Shown: in pieces, positions 9,651 to 18,957 of the stretch
Numbering within the stretch: the stretch's first letter is position 1
How the letters are laid out: every line of letters starts with the position of its first letter
Assembly: GCA_032718475.1 (NCBI GenBank)
Contig: JAUCBJ010008865.1
Coordinates: 1-25,644, forward strand
Reading direction: 5' to 3'
DNA: 25,644 nucleotides
Source: Nemertoderma westbladi
Taxonomy: Eukaryota > Xenacoelomorpha > Nemertodermatida > Nemertodermatidae
The notes under the pieces: model-generated
Told to the model about the DNA's origin: nothing
The model's input: the letters and a program-made list of their open reading frames with translations, nothing else
Database searches by the model: none
Position numbers and translations under genes: made by a program

Positions 9651-11288
9651 ATCTGCTATATAAGTTTATCCATATTATAATGAGTTTATATTTAGGCGAG
9701 CGGGCGTCGCTGCCTACCCCTCTCTGCCCCCGGACAGTGTAAGATCCTCAGCGCCGATATACCGTCGTCGCTGTGCTTTTGCCAACGATGTAGCTACACA
9801 ATGACAACGATAACCGGCACAAGTCACTCCACTGTCCGTCCCAAAGGCTTAGATGTACTTCAGGTTCTTACTGGAGAGTTAGGGCTACTTTCACAATTGC
9901 GACTCGCTACTGTAAACACACCTTAGTAGTAACATTCACCTACAAACGCACAAATTCCACGTAACTGTCACAAATGGTACACATTCTATCACACATTCGG
10001 GTCATTTGTCCGTTAGTCAAGTGCCTTCCAGAATGTCACGTTGTTCTTATGTATCCTTGGATACTAGCGGTGTGCTATTTATTCCGTATGCTATTCAATG
10101 AGCAAGCTTTTTATTGTTCTGTTAACTCGCTTCTAATTCTAGCGTGGTTGTTGCTATGGTGACATTATGGAAAGCTAGCGGTAGAATTAGGGTAATTCCC
10201 ATGCATACAGATCTGGGATGCTATTTAATAGTAAGTCTTTGATGGTCAATATCATCTTTATATATGATTTTATGAATTTTATCGGCTATTGACTCTATAT
10301 TGGAGATTCTCGCACACTAATACACTTAAGAGGTGAATCTCCGCTCCCATGATCTATTAATTAATGGAATTTTGGGAATATTATAAATTGTATAAAATAA
10401 CAATTTATCAAATTCATTAAAAGATGAATTTAAATTTATTCCCGTAATTTTATTATTTAATATTAAATAGACACAATTTTATTCCAGAACAAGTCTGTGG
10501 ACTGGGATCCTTGATTCTAGGAATTGAACTTTTTAAGAATATCGGTAAGTGCTACGATATCTTATTAGACTAGAATTTTAAAGGATCTAAAATTTGACAG
10601 ATTTTATAAATATTAATAATTAATATTTAGGATGGGCACCAGTTTATTCCAGAACAAGTCTGGGGACATTAACCACTGATTCTAGAATTTTGTCTTTCAA
10701 GTATATCGGTGGGTGCCGCGATATCTTAATCGACTAGAATTGCAGATGGTCAAAGGGTTTAACAGATTTATTTTGCGTTTTACGCTACTGTTAAAGGGAC
10801 ATCACGCTACTATATGTATTATTTAATATACGGTATGAGAGCAATATCGCACGAAGCAATGTCAGTGTGAAGAGGCAAGTCGTTTCCAAGGTCTACCCAG
10901 AGCTTGGTTTAGCCGAGACACGAGGATCTGAACTTTGCATTCCTAATACTCTGCCTACCAATAATACTTAAATATAGTAGGAGCTTTATTGTACTTTAAT
11001 AAGTACGGATATTTCATCTTACTGTAGTCACGTATTTATAATATGATACGGACAGTAAGGAAAGAGAAAAAGAATTATTGCTCGCCGTCGCACTAAATAT
11101 AATATATAAGTAATTAAGTAATAAACACTAATATATTGCACTAATCTACTAAATAATCGCTAAATAACATTCTACTAAATAAAATTAAAGAAAACGATTA
11201 TAATAAAATTACATAATAATACATACATAATATAAAATAATAAAAATAAATATAAAATAATATAGTCACACACCCACTCCGTATGTTG
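9651..11288. other. Non-coding interior between Gag-protease ORF and third ORF
   Basis: About 1.6 kb where a BEL/Pao element would normally carry reverse transcriptase, RNase H and integrase. I find no motif of these enzymes on the minus strand. Positions 11080-11280 are extremely AT-rich. A 165-bp degenerate duplication lies near 10472-10800, and a GAGATTC / GAATCTC inverted repeat near 10300-10340. A 62-residue plus-strand reading frame at 9974-10162 is not supported as a gene. Confidence 0.6.
10472..10800. repeat. Degenerate two-unit tandem duplication (~165 bp)
   Basis: ATTCCAGAACAAGTCTG starts at 10481 and again at 10646. Each is followed by a GATTCTAG motif, a TATCGGTRRGTGC motif, GCGATATCTTA or ACGATATCTTA, and GACTAGAATT. 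The copies are clearly homologous but diverged, so this is an old duplication within the element. Confidence 0.8.
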
Positions 11289-13832
11289 TTACGTTATGGA
11301 GTCCCTAGATATTTGTTGGATTAGGGAGGTGGTCGTGGGAAGAGTATCTTGCCTTCCATAGTTTCCGGACAGTTTTCGGTCTCTTTCCAGTAAACATAAA
11401 CGACCAGCTGGGCGATTGAGTGGTTGTGTTACTTTCTCCGCTCCCTTGGCCTGTCTAATCTTCGCCGGGTTAAGATGGGGAGGCCATTCATCTTCTTTAC
11501 TTAGGAAGTCGGGTTCACCTAACCAGTCTGGAGTATCTGTCAGTTCTTGAGGAGTTGCTCCTCTGGAGGCGATGTCGGCTAGATTGATCGTCTCGGGGCA
11601 ATGTCTCCATTGATCTACATTGGAGTTGATGTCGTCATTATCTGAGGAGTATGGTGTTCCCTCAGTTGGGTCGTCAACTTCACTGCTCTCCACTTCCCGT
11701 TCACTTAATTGATATACCTGTTCTTTTGGTAATCTTTCCATGAGAGTTCTACGGGAAGGGCCAGTAAAGTACCAACCCACTCTAGTTCTTCCCGCATAGA
11801 CTTGTAGTGGTTGCGGTTGAGCAGGCCGTTTCTCCAATGTCTCGAGCGCTTCATGCGCATTTTGACCGATGAGTATTTGGACTCCAGGGTAATCGGTGTT
11901 GAATCTAGGTATTTCAAGCTGCTGGGTGAAATCGTCCTCATCCCAGTTATAAGGTTCCACTTGGCTGGTCGCGAAGTTCTTTATCGCTACCATTTTTACT
12001 GACCTTATGCTGTGTTCTCCTAGTTCATCCTGGGGGGTGGACAACGCGCCTACATAATAATCCGCTATTACGGTAGATTTCCAAACCTGCATAATTCCTG
12101 ACATGTTTAGCTTAGTTCGGAACTTGGGTTGTCCAGCAAAGATGTCTTCGGCTAGTTCTTTGTCGATGAATGTTCCTGTGCTACCGGAGTCAAGGAGGGC
12201 ATTCACTATATAACTCCTTGTAGGTCCGTGGACCCTTAACTGTACTACAGGAAATTCTCGGATTCCTACATTGGAAGTTGGTGCTTTCCAAGATGGTTGT
12301 CTGTCAGAAGTAGTTAGGGGGAGCTCGCTGTCGGTGTCCTTTTCATATGTAAGTGCTCGATACACTGCGGTATTTGTCAGGTAACAGGATTCGTTTTTGT
12401 CGGAGAATTCGTCCGTATAGAATCCTTCCATCTCAGAATATTGGTCAGTGTCGTTCACATCACTGAATTGGACATGTAGTTCGGACTCACTTACCTGACT
12501 CGGGCTGTTTCGTTCGAATTCCGTGCGCAACAAGATATGATGTTTTGCGCCGCACTTTGCACACCTTGCGTCGGAGTAACAGGTTCGCCGTTGGTGTCCT
12601 CGTCTGAGGCAATTATAACACAACCGCTTATCCCACATGACTTCCCGTCTCTCCGTTAATGATTTCTTCAGGAATTCATCACACATATTCAAACGGTGGG
12701 GCCCGTCGCACAGCACACATTTTGGTTTGATGTTACTTACCTTACTTTGAGTAACGTTGTGCACACTCGTTCTTTCTTCGGGCTTTCTTACTTGAATTCT
12801 CTTAGGAGACGTAGGAGGAGTTTTTCTTACCTTTTCTCTCCTGTCATTGGTTCGAGACTTGAATTTACTTACGTCCTTAGTCACTTTGTTGTCATAGTAA
12901 GATCTTTCAGTGTCTTTCCCGCTGTCTTCCTCTTGAGAAGCCTGGCTTTCGCCGTCGTCTGTATAACCCACTGGTATTACCCTTCTCCTAGAAACAGGTT
13001 TCTCACTTACATTACTTTCCGATGTCTTCTCTCTGGACTGCTTTATGAGCTGTAATCTCACTTCGCCATCCAAGAATGACATGAGATCAGCCATGGTAGG
13101 GTCTCGTTGTTGTTGTTCCATCATATATAACACTTTCTTGTCCCAGCGTGTACCTACTCCACCCTTCGGTAAAGTAGAAGCCACTGCTCTAATAACCATA
13201 GCACTCTGATACTCATGAGACTTACCTAGCCAATCTAATTGTCTGCAGATCTCCTGAATCTCATCAGAAAACTCTATAATCCCGCTGCTAATAAACTTTC
13301 GGGGCGCTACCAACTTTGCATACAAATACCCAGCTATGTTATTCCTATTACCATACCTGATGTTTAGTGTATCCCAAACTTGTCTTAATCCGTCTGGATG
13401 TCCAATAAACTTTAACGCCATTAACTTGGGAGATCCTTCCAAGCACTCGATGAGGAATCTAAGTTTCTCTCCATTAGATAGTACAGAGTTCTGTATGTTA
13501 TCTATATAATATTCATTAAAAGGTAACCATTTCATCTCATCTCCATTGAACTTGACGATCTCTCCCACCTTTACCGCTTGACGGGCTTCGGTTCTAGCCA
13601 TTTGACGCGTAAAACTTTCTTGGGCCATTGTGTTATTTAATATCGAGTTAACGGTATATAAATTTCTCAGATTATTATCAAGTCTATATGGGATATCATT
13701 GTCAACAGGTTTATAATTACCCTTAATAGGGTTTACTATAGGAGTTTCTACTTCGCTAGCAGTATAGATGCGTGTAGGCTCCACACCTTGCGCATGAGAT
13801 ACTTCAGACCTAACGGGTTGACATATTGTCAC
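11289..13832 (-). CDS. BEL/Pao Gag-protease polyprotein (no RT or integrase)
   Basis: The frame is open on the minus strand from 13895 to the stop at 11289; the first ATG is at 13628, so translation probably enters by a +1 shift from the upstream ORF. Residue numbers count from 13832. About 92-250 is a Gag domain like DUF1759 (KFNGDEMKWLPF...). About 371-430 has three zinc knuckles: CVLCDGPHRLNMC, CYNCLRRGHQRRTC and CAKCGAKHH. A retropepsin-like protease has its catalytic DSG at D548 (ALLDSGSTGTFID). Near 738-790 WRHCPETINLADIASRG and LGEPDFLS resemble the end of BEL/Pao RNase H. Reverse transcriptase and RNase H catalytic domains are missing between protease and tail, and integrase after it. 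Gag would form particles and protease would cleave the polyprotein. Confidence 0.88.
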   Translation of the reverse strand: MTICQPVRSEVSHAQGVEPTRIYTASEVETPIVNPIKGNYKPVDNDIPYRLDNNLRNLYTVNSILNNTMAQESFTRQMARTEARQAVKVGEIVKFNGDEMKWLPFNEYYIDNIQNSVLSNGEKLRFLIECLEGSPKLMALKFIGHPDGLRQVWDTLNIRYGNRNNIAGYLYAKLVAPRKFISSGIIEFSDEIQEICRQLDWLGKSHEYQSAMVIRAVASTLPKGGVGTRWDKKVLYMMEQQQRDPTMADLMSFLDGEVRLQLIKQSREKTSESNVSEKPVSRRRVIPVGYTDDGESQASQEEDSGKDTERSYYDNKVTKDVSKFKSRTNDRREKVRKTPPTSPKRIQVRKPEERTSVHNVTQSKVSNIKPKCVLCDGPHRLNMCDEFLKKSLTERREVMWDKRLCYNCLRRGHQRRTCYSDARCAKCGAKHHILLRTEFERNSPSQVSESELHVQFSDVNDTDQYSEMEGFYTDEFSDKNESCYLTNTAVYRALTYEKDTDSELPLTTSDRQPSWKAPTSNVGIREFPVVQLRVHGPTRSYIVNALLDSGSTGTFIDKELAEDIFAGQPKFRTKLNMSGIMQVWKSTVIADYYVGALSTPQDELGEHSIRSVKMVAIKNFATSQVEPYNWDEDDFTQQLEIPRFNTDYPGVQILIGQNAHEALETLEKRPAQPQPLQVYAGRTRVGWYFTGPSRRTLMERLPKEQVYQLSEREVESSEVDDPTEGTPYSSDNDDINSNVDQWRHCPETINLADIASRGATPQELTDTPDWLGEPDFLSKEDEWPPHLNPAKIRQAKGAEKVTQPLNRPAGRLCLLERDRKLSGNYGRQDTLPTTTSLIQQISRDSIT

Positions 13833-13869
13833 AGAGAGTGGTGATATACCCTTTTGTAAATTTACTAAT

Positions 13870-13895
13870 TTATCGTGTTCTAGTGCGATACTTCT
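13870..13895 (-). other. ORF overlap with candidate +1 frameshift site (CGA-UAA-A)
   Basis: The upstream ORF ends ACA CGA TAA (stop 13872-13870). The downstream frame is open from 13895, giving a 26-bp overlap. Skipping the U of UAA after CGA would enter the downstream frame at AAA. A slow Arg codon followed by a stop resembles known +1 recoding contexts. A simple one-base mutation would give the same picture. Confidence 0.45.
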
Positions 13896-14796
13896 CTAAC
13901 TCTAACCTACTTTCCTTTACAGTTCCCTTTAACTGTTGAACAGTCCCTTCTAACTCTCGGACCTGTTGGGAGGAGCGCACTCGATTCTCCTCCATCTTTC
14001 CGAGGAGAATATCCATCCCCCGCCGTCTCTCGTCTACCCAATCAACCGCCGAAGCGGGATCCGCCAACGTCGTAGCGGGCAGACGAGGGACTACGGGTGA
14101 TATATCCTTTATATTTCGCTCGGAGTCCAGGACCGACACTGTTTCAGGGGCTGTTCCTCTAGGCACAGATAATTTGGTGCTGTGTAAAGGGAATTTAAAG
14201 GTAGGTTCTGGGAGTACAGGTGTCTCTATCACCGAAGGGGTGATTTCAAGAACAGGCCTAATTATTTCAGGCTCATCTACTATAGTAGGGAGTCTTTCTA
14301 TTTTAATTATTTGGTCTGTGGGTTCTGTACTACCTATGTCTACACTATCCAGTTGCATTCTCGCTTCAGGAGGTAACGTCTGCTTGAGCATCCGTCTACG
14401 TCCGCTTGAACGAGATTTATTACTTCTACCCTCGGGATTTCTCATATCACCTTCATCGGAGGAGGCAAATCCCTGTCTTCTGGAGGTGTATCGACTCAGT
14501 AACCGCATCTGAGCTGCATCCATAGCTGTCCTTTGCTTCTCCAAGCACTCCCGCCTCGCCCGAAGTTTCTCCAGCTCTAGTTGGGTGGTCTCTTCAGATG
14601 CTCTTAGTTCTGCTTCTGCCACTGCTATCCTTCTTTCCGCTTCTGCCGCTGCCTCTTTCCTATCCGCTTCTGCCGCTGCTACTTTTCTTTCCGCTTCTTT
14701 TCTGTCTTCTATCCTTTCAAGACACTGTCCAAGTCGAAGACTCATTCTAACACCTTTCAAAAGACTATCTGACAGTGCCCGTTTTGTGTCAGACAT
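13870..14796 (-). CDS. Coiled-coil Gag N-terminal ORF (308 aa)
   Basis: It starts at ATG 14796 (MSDTKRALSD) and is the first ORF after the leader. Residues about 30-105 form a long predicted coiled coil with 9-residue repeats of the type AEAxRK, encoded by 27-bp tandem DNA repeats (14609-14716). A Ser/Arg-rich basic section follows (RSNKSRSSGRRRM), then a Pro/Thr/Glu-rich section and a second helical segment at the C-terminus (RSSQQVRELEGTVQQLKGTV). BEL/Pao Gag proteins commonly begin with coiled coils, so this is probably the N-terminal part of Gag used in particle assembly. The next ORF follows in the +1 frame. It has no enzymatic motif. Confidence 0.8.
   Translation of the reverse strand: MSDTKRALSDSLLKGVRMSLRLGQCLERIEDRKEAERKVAAAEADRKEAAAEAERRIAVAEAELRASEETTQLELEKLRARRECLEKQRTAMDAAQMRLLSRYTSRRQGFASSDEGDMRNPEGRSNKSRSSGRRRMLKQTLPPEARMQLDSVDIGSTEPTDQIIKIERLPTIVDEPEIIRPVLEITPSVIETPVLPEPTFKFPLHSTKLSVPRGTAPETVSVLDSERNIKDISPVVPRLPATTLADPASAVDWVDERRRGMDILLGKMEENRVRSSQQVRELEGTVQQLKGTVKESRLELEKYRTRTR
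14609..14716 (-). repeat. 27-bp tandem repeats coding a 9-residue coiled-coil unit
   Basis: On the plus strand units start TCYGCTTCTGCC at 14609, 14636 and 14663, with a weaker fourth at 14690, all spaced 27 bp. In the Gag ORF they encode AEAxR-type repeats, so unit number could vary without disturbing the reading frame. Confidence 0.9.
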
Positions 14797-14935
14797 ATTT
14801 GATTGTACAGTTGAATGCCTACTGCTATATTACAGTTAAAGCAAGTCTAGTAATTCAGTATCAACTGTTAGCCTAGTAATTAAATTACCGATACTGTTAC
14901 TCAGTTTAACGTGATATATATACAATGTATCAGAA

Positions 14936-15178
14936 TACCGGTATACACTTATAGTATATATATAAGTACAAGGACAGGTTAGGTTTGGTTACAGAATACC
15001 GGTATAATTTCAGCACAAATATATATAAATATATAATAGGCCTATCGTGAATACCGGTATACAGCTTACACTTATAGTATATATAAGTATAATTATGAAC
15101 TAGAATTAATTACAGAATACCGGTATAATTTCAGCCTAAATTTATATATATATAATAGGCCTATTGTAAATACCGGTA
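14936..15178. repeat. Array of five TACCGGTA palindromes upstream of gag
   Basis: TACCGGTA occurs at 14936, 14997, 15052, 15118 and 15171, spaced 61, 55, 66 and 53 bp. The surrounding sequence forms two copies of a roughly 120-bp unit with TTTCAGC and TAATAGGCCTAT. The older element keeps the motif at 1, 61 and 118. This could be a protein-binding or packaging array, or a by-product of duplication. Confidence 0.85.
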
Positions 15179-16134
15179 TGTCAATTATTTTAGAATAATT
15201 GAATTTCTGAATTTTAAGGGTTACTTGGTTACTTTAACTTACTTTATTACCGTTATTTAAGCAGTAGTCCAACTGATATTGAGACCTAATTGTTGTATGG
15301 CAGGCCTACTATTTATAAATCGTTTGAGTTGATTTATAATATATATATACCCGTTTAATGGGTTTTTGTCAATATTTGAAATAAATGTTATTATTTCTGG
15401 GGGGAGTCACTACACAGAAGCTGTGCGCTCTCAGTGAAGTGCTACTTGTTGGACACTAAAACAAATAATTCTAATTTACCTAAGTTACTTAATACTACAA
15501 ATTACGTACAATTCGGGTTGAGATTACAATCTCTAAATAAACACAAAAATTTACAAGTATGAATTTTAAGGGTAATTTTACAAGAAGTCTACTAACCAGC
15601 CTAACAAAGGGTTAGAATATCTGGTTATTACAACAGACAGGATACTACGGTATTTGAAAATAATAAGTAGTAGTAAATATACTGCGTTGTCCAGATAGGA
15701 AAATACCACCGTCTGACGACTTATAGCCGTATCGCTATAAGTACTACGTTATGTATCACGGAGTGTTCCTACCCAGAAGTTAATTACCGCGGTCTACCAG
15801 AACCAACGTGCCTATTAACCACTTTACAACACAAATATACTGCCTACACGCTAATTACCTTCGGAAAGCACTGTACACTAAACCCTAAATTAGGTACAAG
15901 TACTTGTACGACAAATAATTAGTAGTTAAAAATACTTGAACAGCTAAAAGAACCACGGTATCTGCCGGAGTGACCAAAGCATAAAATCTCCAGTCTTTAC
16001 CTACGCCAAGCAGCCCTGATGTAGTACCGGGGTTAGTTTAACTATAACGGTATGTATAACAAGCACAATTACTGTAGGAATAAACTTGGGGATATGAATG
16101 TTGCGAATAATCGCATAAACTCTGAATAATAAAT

Positions 16135-16717
16135 ATTACGCTACGCGTACAGACTACTCAAACAAAATGCAGACCAAATACTGACAGACTACTATCAAGC
16201 CTAAACAAACTACGGTATATGCAGACTCCGAAATGGTTAGTTAGTATGCGTTCTAACCTAGTAGTACGACTTATTCTTTCAGAGGGGGTTTACCTCACAG
16301 CACTGGAAGCCCCTACATTCCCAACTGGCACTTTATCGGACATACACTCTACACACACCGAAATTTCCTCAGGCCTAACAACAGCCAGACAACTATCCAG
16401 CCTACAAATTATCTAAATAAGAATTATACGCTACCTGTACAGACTACACAAACAAAGTACAGACCAAACGATGGCAGACTACTATCAAGCCTAAATAAAC
16501 TACAGTATATGCAGACTCCGAAATGATTAGTTAGTATGCGTTCTAACCTAGTAGTACGACTTATTCTTTCAAAGGGGGTTTACCTCACAGCACTTGAAGC
16601 CCATACGTTCCTAACTAGCACTTTATCGGACAGATGCTCTACACACACTGCAATCCGTTCAGACTTCACAACAGTCAGACAACTATCCAGCCTACAAATT
16701 ATCTGTACAATCTGAGC
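16135..16717. repeat. Two-unit tandem duplication (~290 bp) in the leader
   Basis: GCAGACTCCGAAATG starts at 16221 and at 16511, and CGCTAC at 16139 and 16429, giving a 290-bp period. It matches the duplication at 1068-1650 in the older element. Confidence 0.85.
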
Positions 16718-16985
16718 AGGCTTACACGTCTTCTGCTCAATCTTAACCTACAAATAAATAAAATCGACAGAAATAAGTAAACTATACAAAGGAATGAGGG
16801 GTGATCAATCCCTAATCCCCTAGCAGCCTACAATATACAATATCTCAATCGAAATAGTACTGCTGTACCCGTACTGTAAGTAAGTACCGGTCCGGATGAT
16901 CAGGCAGTCAGGCCTACTGGTTACCGGTCGACCGGTACTAACAACTTGATTGCTTACGCCGCAATCAAGAAGCTATAACTGTTAC

Positions 16986-18155
16986 TGTTCGCGCTTTTAA
17001 GACCTTTGGCAGTTTAACCCGCCAAATCTATATGTCTTTTAGGTTATAAATCGACTTTAGCCTATGACAAGTATTTGACACAAATAAATCCAACATTAGC
17101 CGAAGCCAGTCTATGCGCGACCATTCACCCGCTGGATATACCCGGGAGACTGGATTCGGATGCTTTAATTTGATTGCGGTGCAGGCCTACCGTACTATTC
17201 GATTGATCGTTAATATATAATCTCTGACAAATATTATTCACTTTCGGGAAATATTAGCAGTTCCTTTAGGACGTGGCGCTCTATCTATATAAACAGAGCT
17301 ATGGCTTACACTAAACACAACGGAATGGATTATAAGTTACACATAAGGCGCATTCTTTAGGAGATGCTTTGTTACGCGGACAAGCACATACAGACTATTG
17401 CACACCGCTGCACACTGAATTGCCGATAGTCACTGATTTTAATCATATATAAAGAGAATAGCAACCGACATTTGTAGGGCCTATAAAATAGCATTCAATT
17501 CACTACAAACCACGATAATATAAGTCGCAATTGCTATATGTAGCCGGTCTCTCTAACCTTAGTGTATCAAGAAGATCGGGGTTTCTGATCGTTTATCGTT
17601 ATTCTCCAAATAACAATATGTAAACGAATGATACATTTAATAACAAACAGCAAATAGCAGTAAATAATGTGCAATACGTACCGTACCGTTATGTGTTCTT
17701 AGTGTCTCGTACCGCTGTACCGGTAACAGTTATGTGTTCTTATAATTAAAGCCGTTCTAATGTTGGAATAATTCAGAATAATTCCATAGCCGATGTTCAT
17801 GGCATCAGGAAAACCAACACACTGAACCCTGTGAGCTGTTGCAGGTAGCTTTCAACACAAAGAGGAAAAGCTCTCATTGGCAGAGTTCCAGTTTCTATAA
17901 GTTCCATGAATGTCTAAATGCCAAACCTCCCTAGCCTTTGCAGCCCATAGCCAACACAAGGCTAAATCGCTCTGATTGGTCGATCATTGTTCTGATTGGT
18001 TAATCGAACAGAACAAAGAGGCCATGCGTACAGCAAATCAGCCAACCAGCGGGCGGATTGTGCCACTAGAAGCAACAGTTTAGAGGATTTGAGCGAATGG
18101 GGGAAAACTGGATTACAAATGGAAAAGGCCAGTTATATCCCCAAAAGCTTTTACA
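16986..18155 (-). repeat. 5' LTR of the complete BEL/Pao element
   Basis: 1170 bp, almost identical to 6882-8051 and with the same TG...CA ends. On the coding strand it begins TGTAAAAGCTTTTGG and ends GCGCGAACA. It is followed on the right by the target duplication GCTGG. This copy would carry the promoter for the minus-strand transcript. Confidence 0.95.
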
Positions 18156-18160
18156 GCTGG
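18156..18160. repeat. Target site duplication, right copy (GCTGG)
   Basis: An exact match to 6877-6881 directly after the LTR end at 18155; it marks the site of the most recent insertion in the window. Confidence 0.93.
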
Positions 18161-18520
18161 CATCTCTCCCTCGGGCTGGCAATTGCCAGGTGTGTCCGTA
18201 TGTGATATTGCTAATATCACATAGCCGAACATAATTGGTAAATCGCCACTTTCGACATTTTCCTCTGGGCGGTGCAGCGAATTGGATCTGCTAACAATCC
18301 CCCCATGCTATCTTCCCGGTGAGAAGATAGCATCAACCTTTAGTGCGTTCCAATTCCGCTGGAATCCAATCTAATATTGGATGTGGGGTGGAATTCTTTT
18401 CTCGGGACCAGCTTTCCAGACTGGCTTGTCTGGGTCTGTTTTCACTACCCACCCTTGGTACATTTGCGAGCTAAGCAGTACCGGTACCAAGGCATCTGGC
18501 GTCTCTGTTTAGACGATTGC
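18161..18520. other. Cluster of consecutive short hairpins at the insertion locus
   Basis: The first 350 bp of flank hold a series of perfect inverted repeats. CTGGCAATTGCCAG is at 18176-18189. An 11-bp stem with a 3-base loop is at 18199-18223. An 11-bp stem ATGCTATCTTC / GAAGATAGCAT is at 18305-18333. ATTCC / GGAAT is at 18353-18365, ATCCAAT / ATTGGAT at 18364-18382, CCAGAC / GTCTGG at 18416-18433, and CCTTGGTAC / GTACCAAGG at 18453-18492. I do not recognise a known RNA. It could be a structured non-coding RNA, a foldback or short interspersed element, or chance in palindrome-rich DNA. The BEL/Pao element separates it from the left flank. Confidence 0.5.
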
Positions 18521-18903
18521 CCTTTCTCCTCACTCAATTTTTATCCCGGACTCTATCGTACATTATCCCCTCGTTCAATAGTCCCATAGGACTCATCCTC
18601 CACACTGCTCGCCCTCACACTTGGATCTCGCACTCTTTTCTTTCCCCCAAACTTTCATACCTCCCCTCCCATGCTCCTCTAATACTCAACCCCTTTTGCT
18701 CTCACTCTCCATACTCCTGTTGGGTTCCCACGGTCTTCTACACGTATACGTTGTATATATTAAGTGAGTCCCTTGTCTCATCCTCTTGTTCCAGTCAATT
18801 AATCCCCAGTCCCAGTAGCTAATTGGAAAAAGGTTGTATCTGACAATAGTACGTATATTATAGATCTATGTATAGCAGTGAATGATTACGTACGTCCATA
18901 TTA

Positions 18904-18957
18904 ATTGCACTTATATGAGTTATTGCACTTATATGATTTATTGCACTTATATGAGTT
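18904..18957. repeat. 18-bp tandem repeat, three copies
   Basis: ATTGCACTTATATGAGTT or ATTGCACTTATATGATTT starts at 18904, 18922 and 18940 with exact 18-bp spacing and one variable base. Confidence 0.95.

Larger units (their letters stand above)
14797..16985 (-). other. 2.2-kb leader of the complete BEL/Pao element
   Basis: This lies between the 5' LTR and the Gag start. No ORF of note is present; a 65-residue plus-strand frame at 16219-16416 falls inside a duplication and is not supported. It contains five TACCGGTA palindromes near the Gag start (14936-15178), a 290-bp tandem duplication (about 16135-16717), and a TACCGGTCGACCGGTA palindrome (16920-16935) near the LTR. The same landmarks occur at 1-1927 in the older copy, so the layout is ancestral. 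Neither copy has a TGG-type tRNA primer site right after the LTR. Confidence 0.8.
6882..18155 (-). mobile_element. Complete BEL/Pao-family LTR element lacking RT and integrase
   Basis: An 11,274-bp element flanked by the 5-bp target duplication GCTGG. It has two 1170-bp direct LTRs that begin TG and end CA, with equal length and about eight differences, indicating recent insertion. On the minus strand the order is 5' LTR (18155-16986), leader (16985-14797), coiled-coil Gag ORF (14796-13870), Gag-protease ORF (13832-11289), non-coding DNA, third-ORF region (9650-8130), 3' LTR (8051-6882). The Gag domain, three zinc knuckles and DSG protease identify BEL/Pao. No reverse transcriptase or integrase motif is present. 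The likely interpretation is a non-autonomous gag-protease element mobilised by enzymes from a relative. Confidence 0.93.

Noticed and set aside
9974-10162. 62-codon plus-strand frame rich in hydrophobic residues
   Set aside because: It is antisense to the element, lies in its non-coding interior, and has no supporting context.
12696-13055. 119-codon plus-strand frame
   Set aside because: It is the antisense shadow of the Gag-protease ORF, which has clear domains.
14174-14839. Plus-strand frames opposite the coiled-coil Gag ORF
   Set aside because: Antisense shadows; the Ser/Ala repeats are the complement of the 27-bp coding repeats.
18161-18520. Hairpin cluster as a known spliceosomal or ribosomal RNA
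   Set aside because: I compared it by eye with remembered U1, U2, U4 and U5 features and found no match, so no RNA family is assigned.
18517-18822. 101-codon Ser/Pro/Leu-rich frame
   Set aside because: It is explained by pyrimidine-rich DNA with few stops; no domain is seen.
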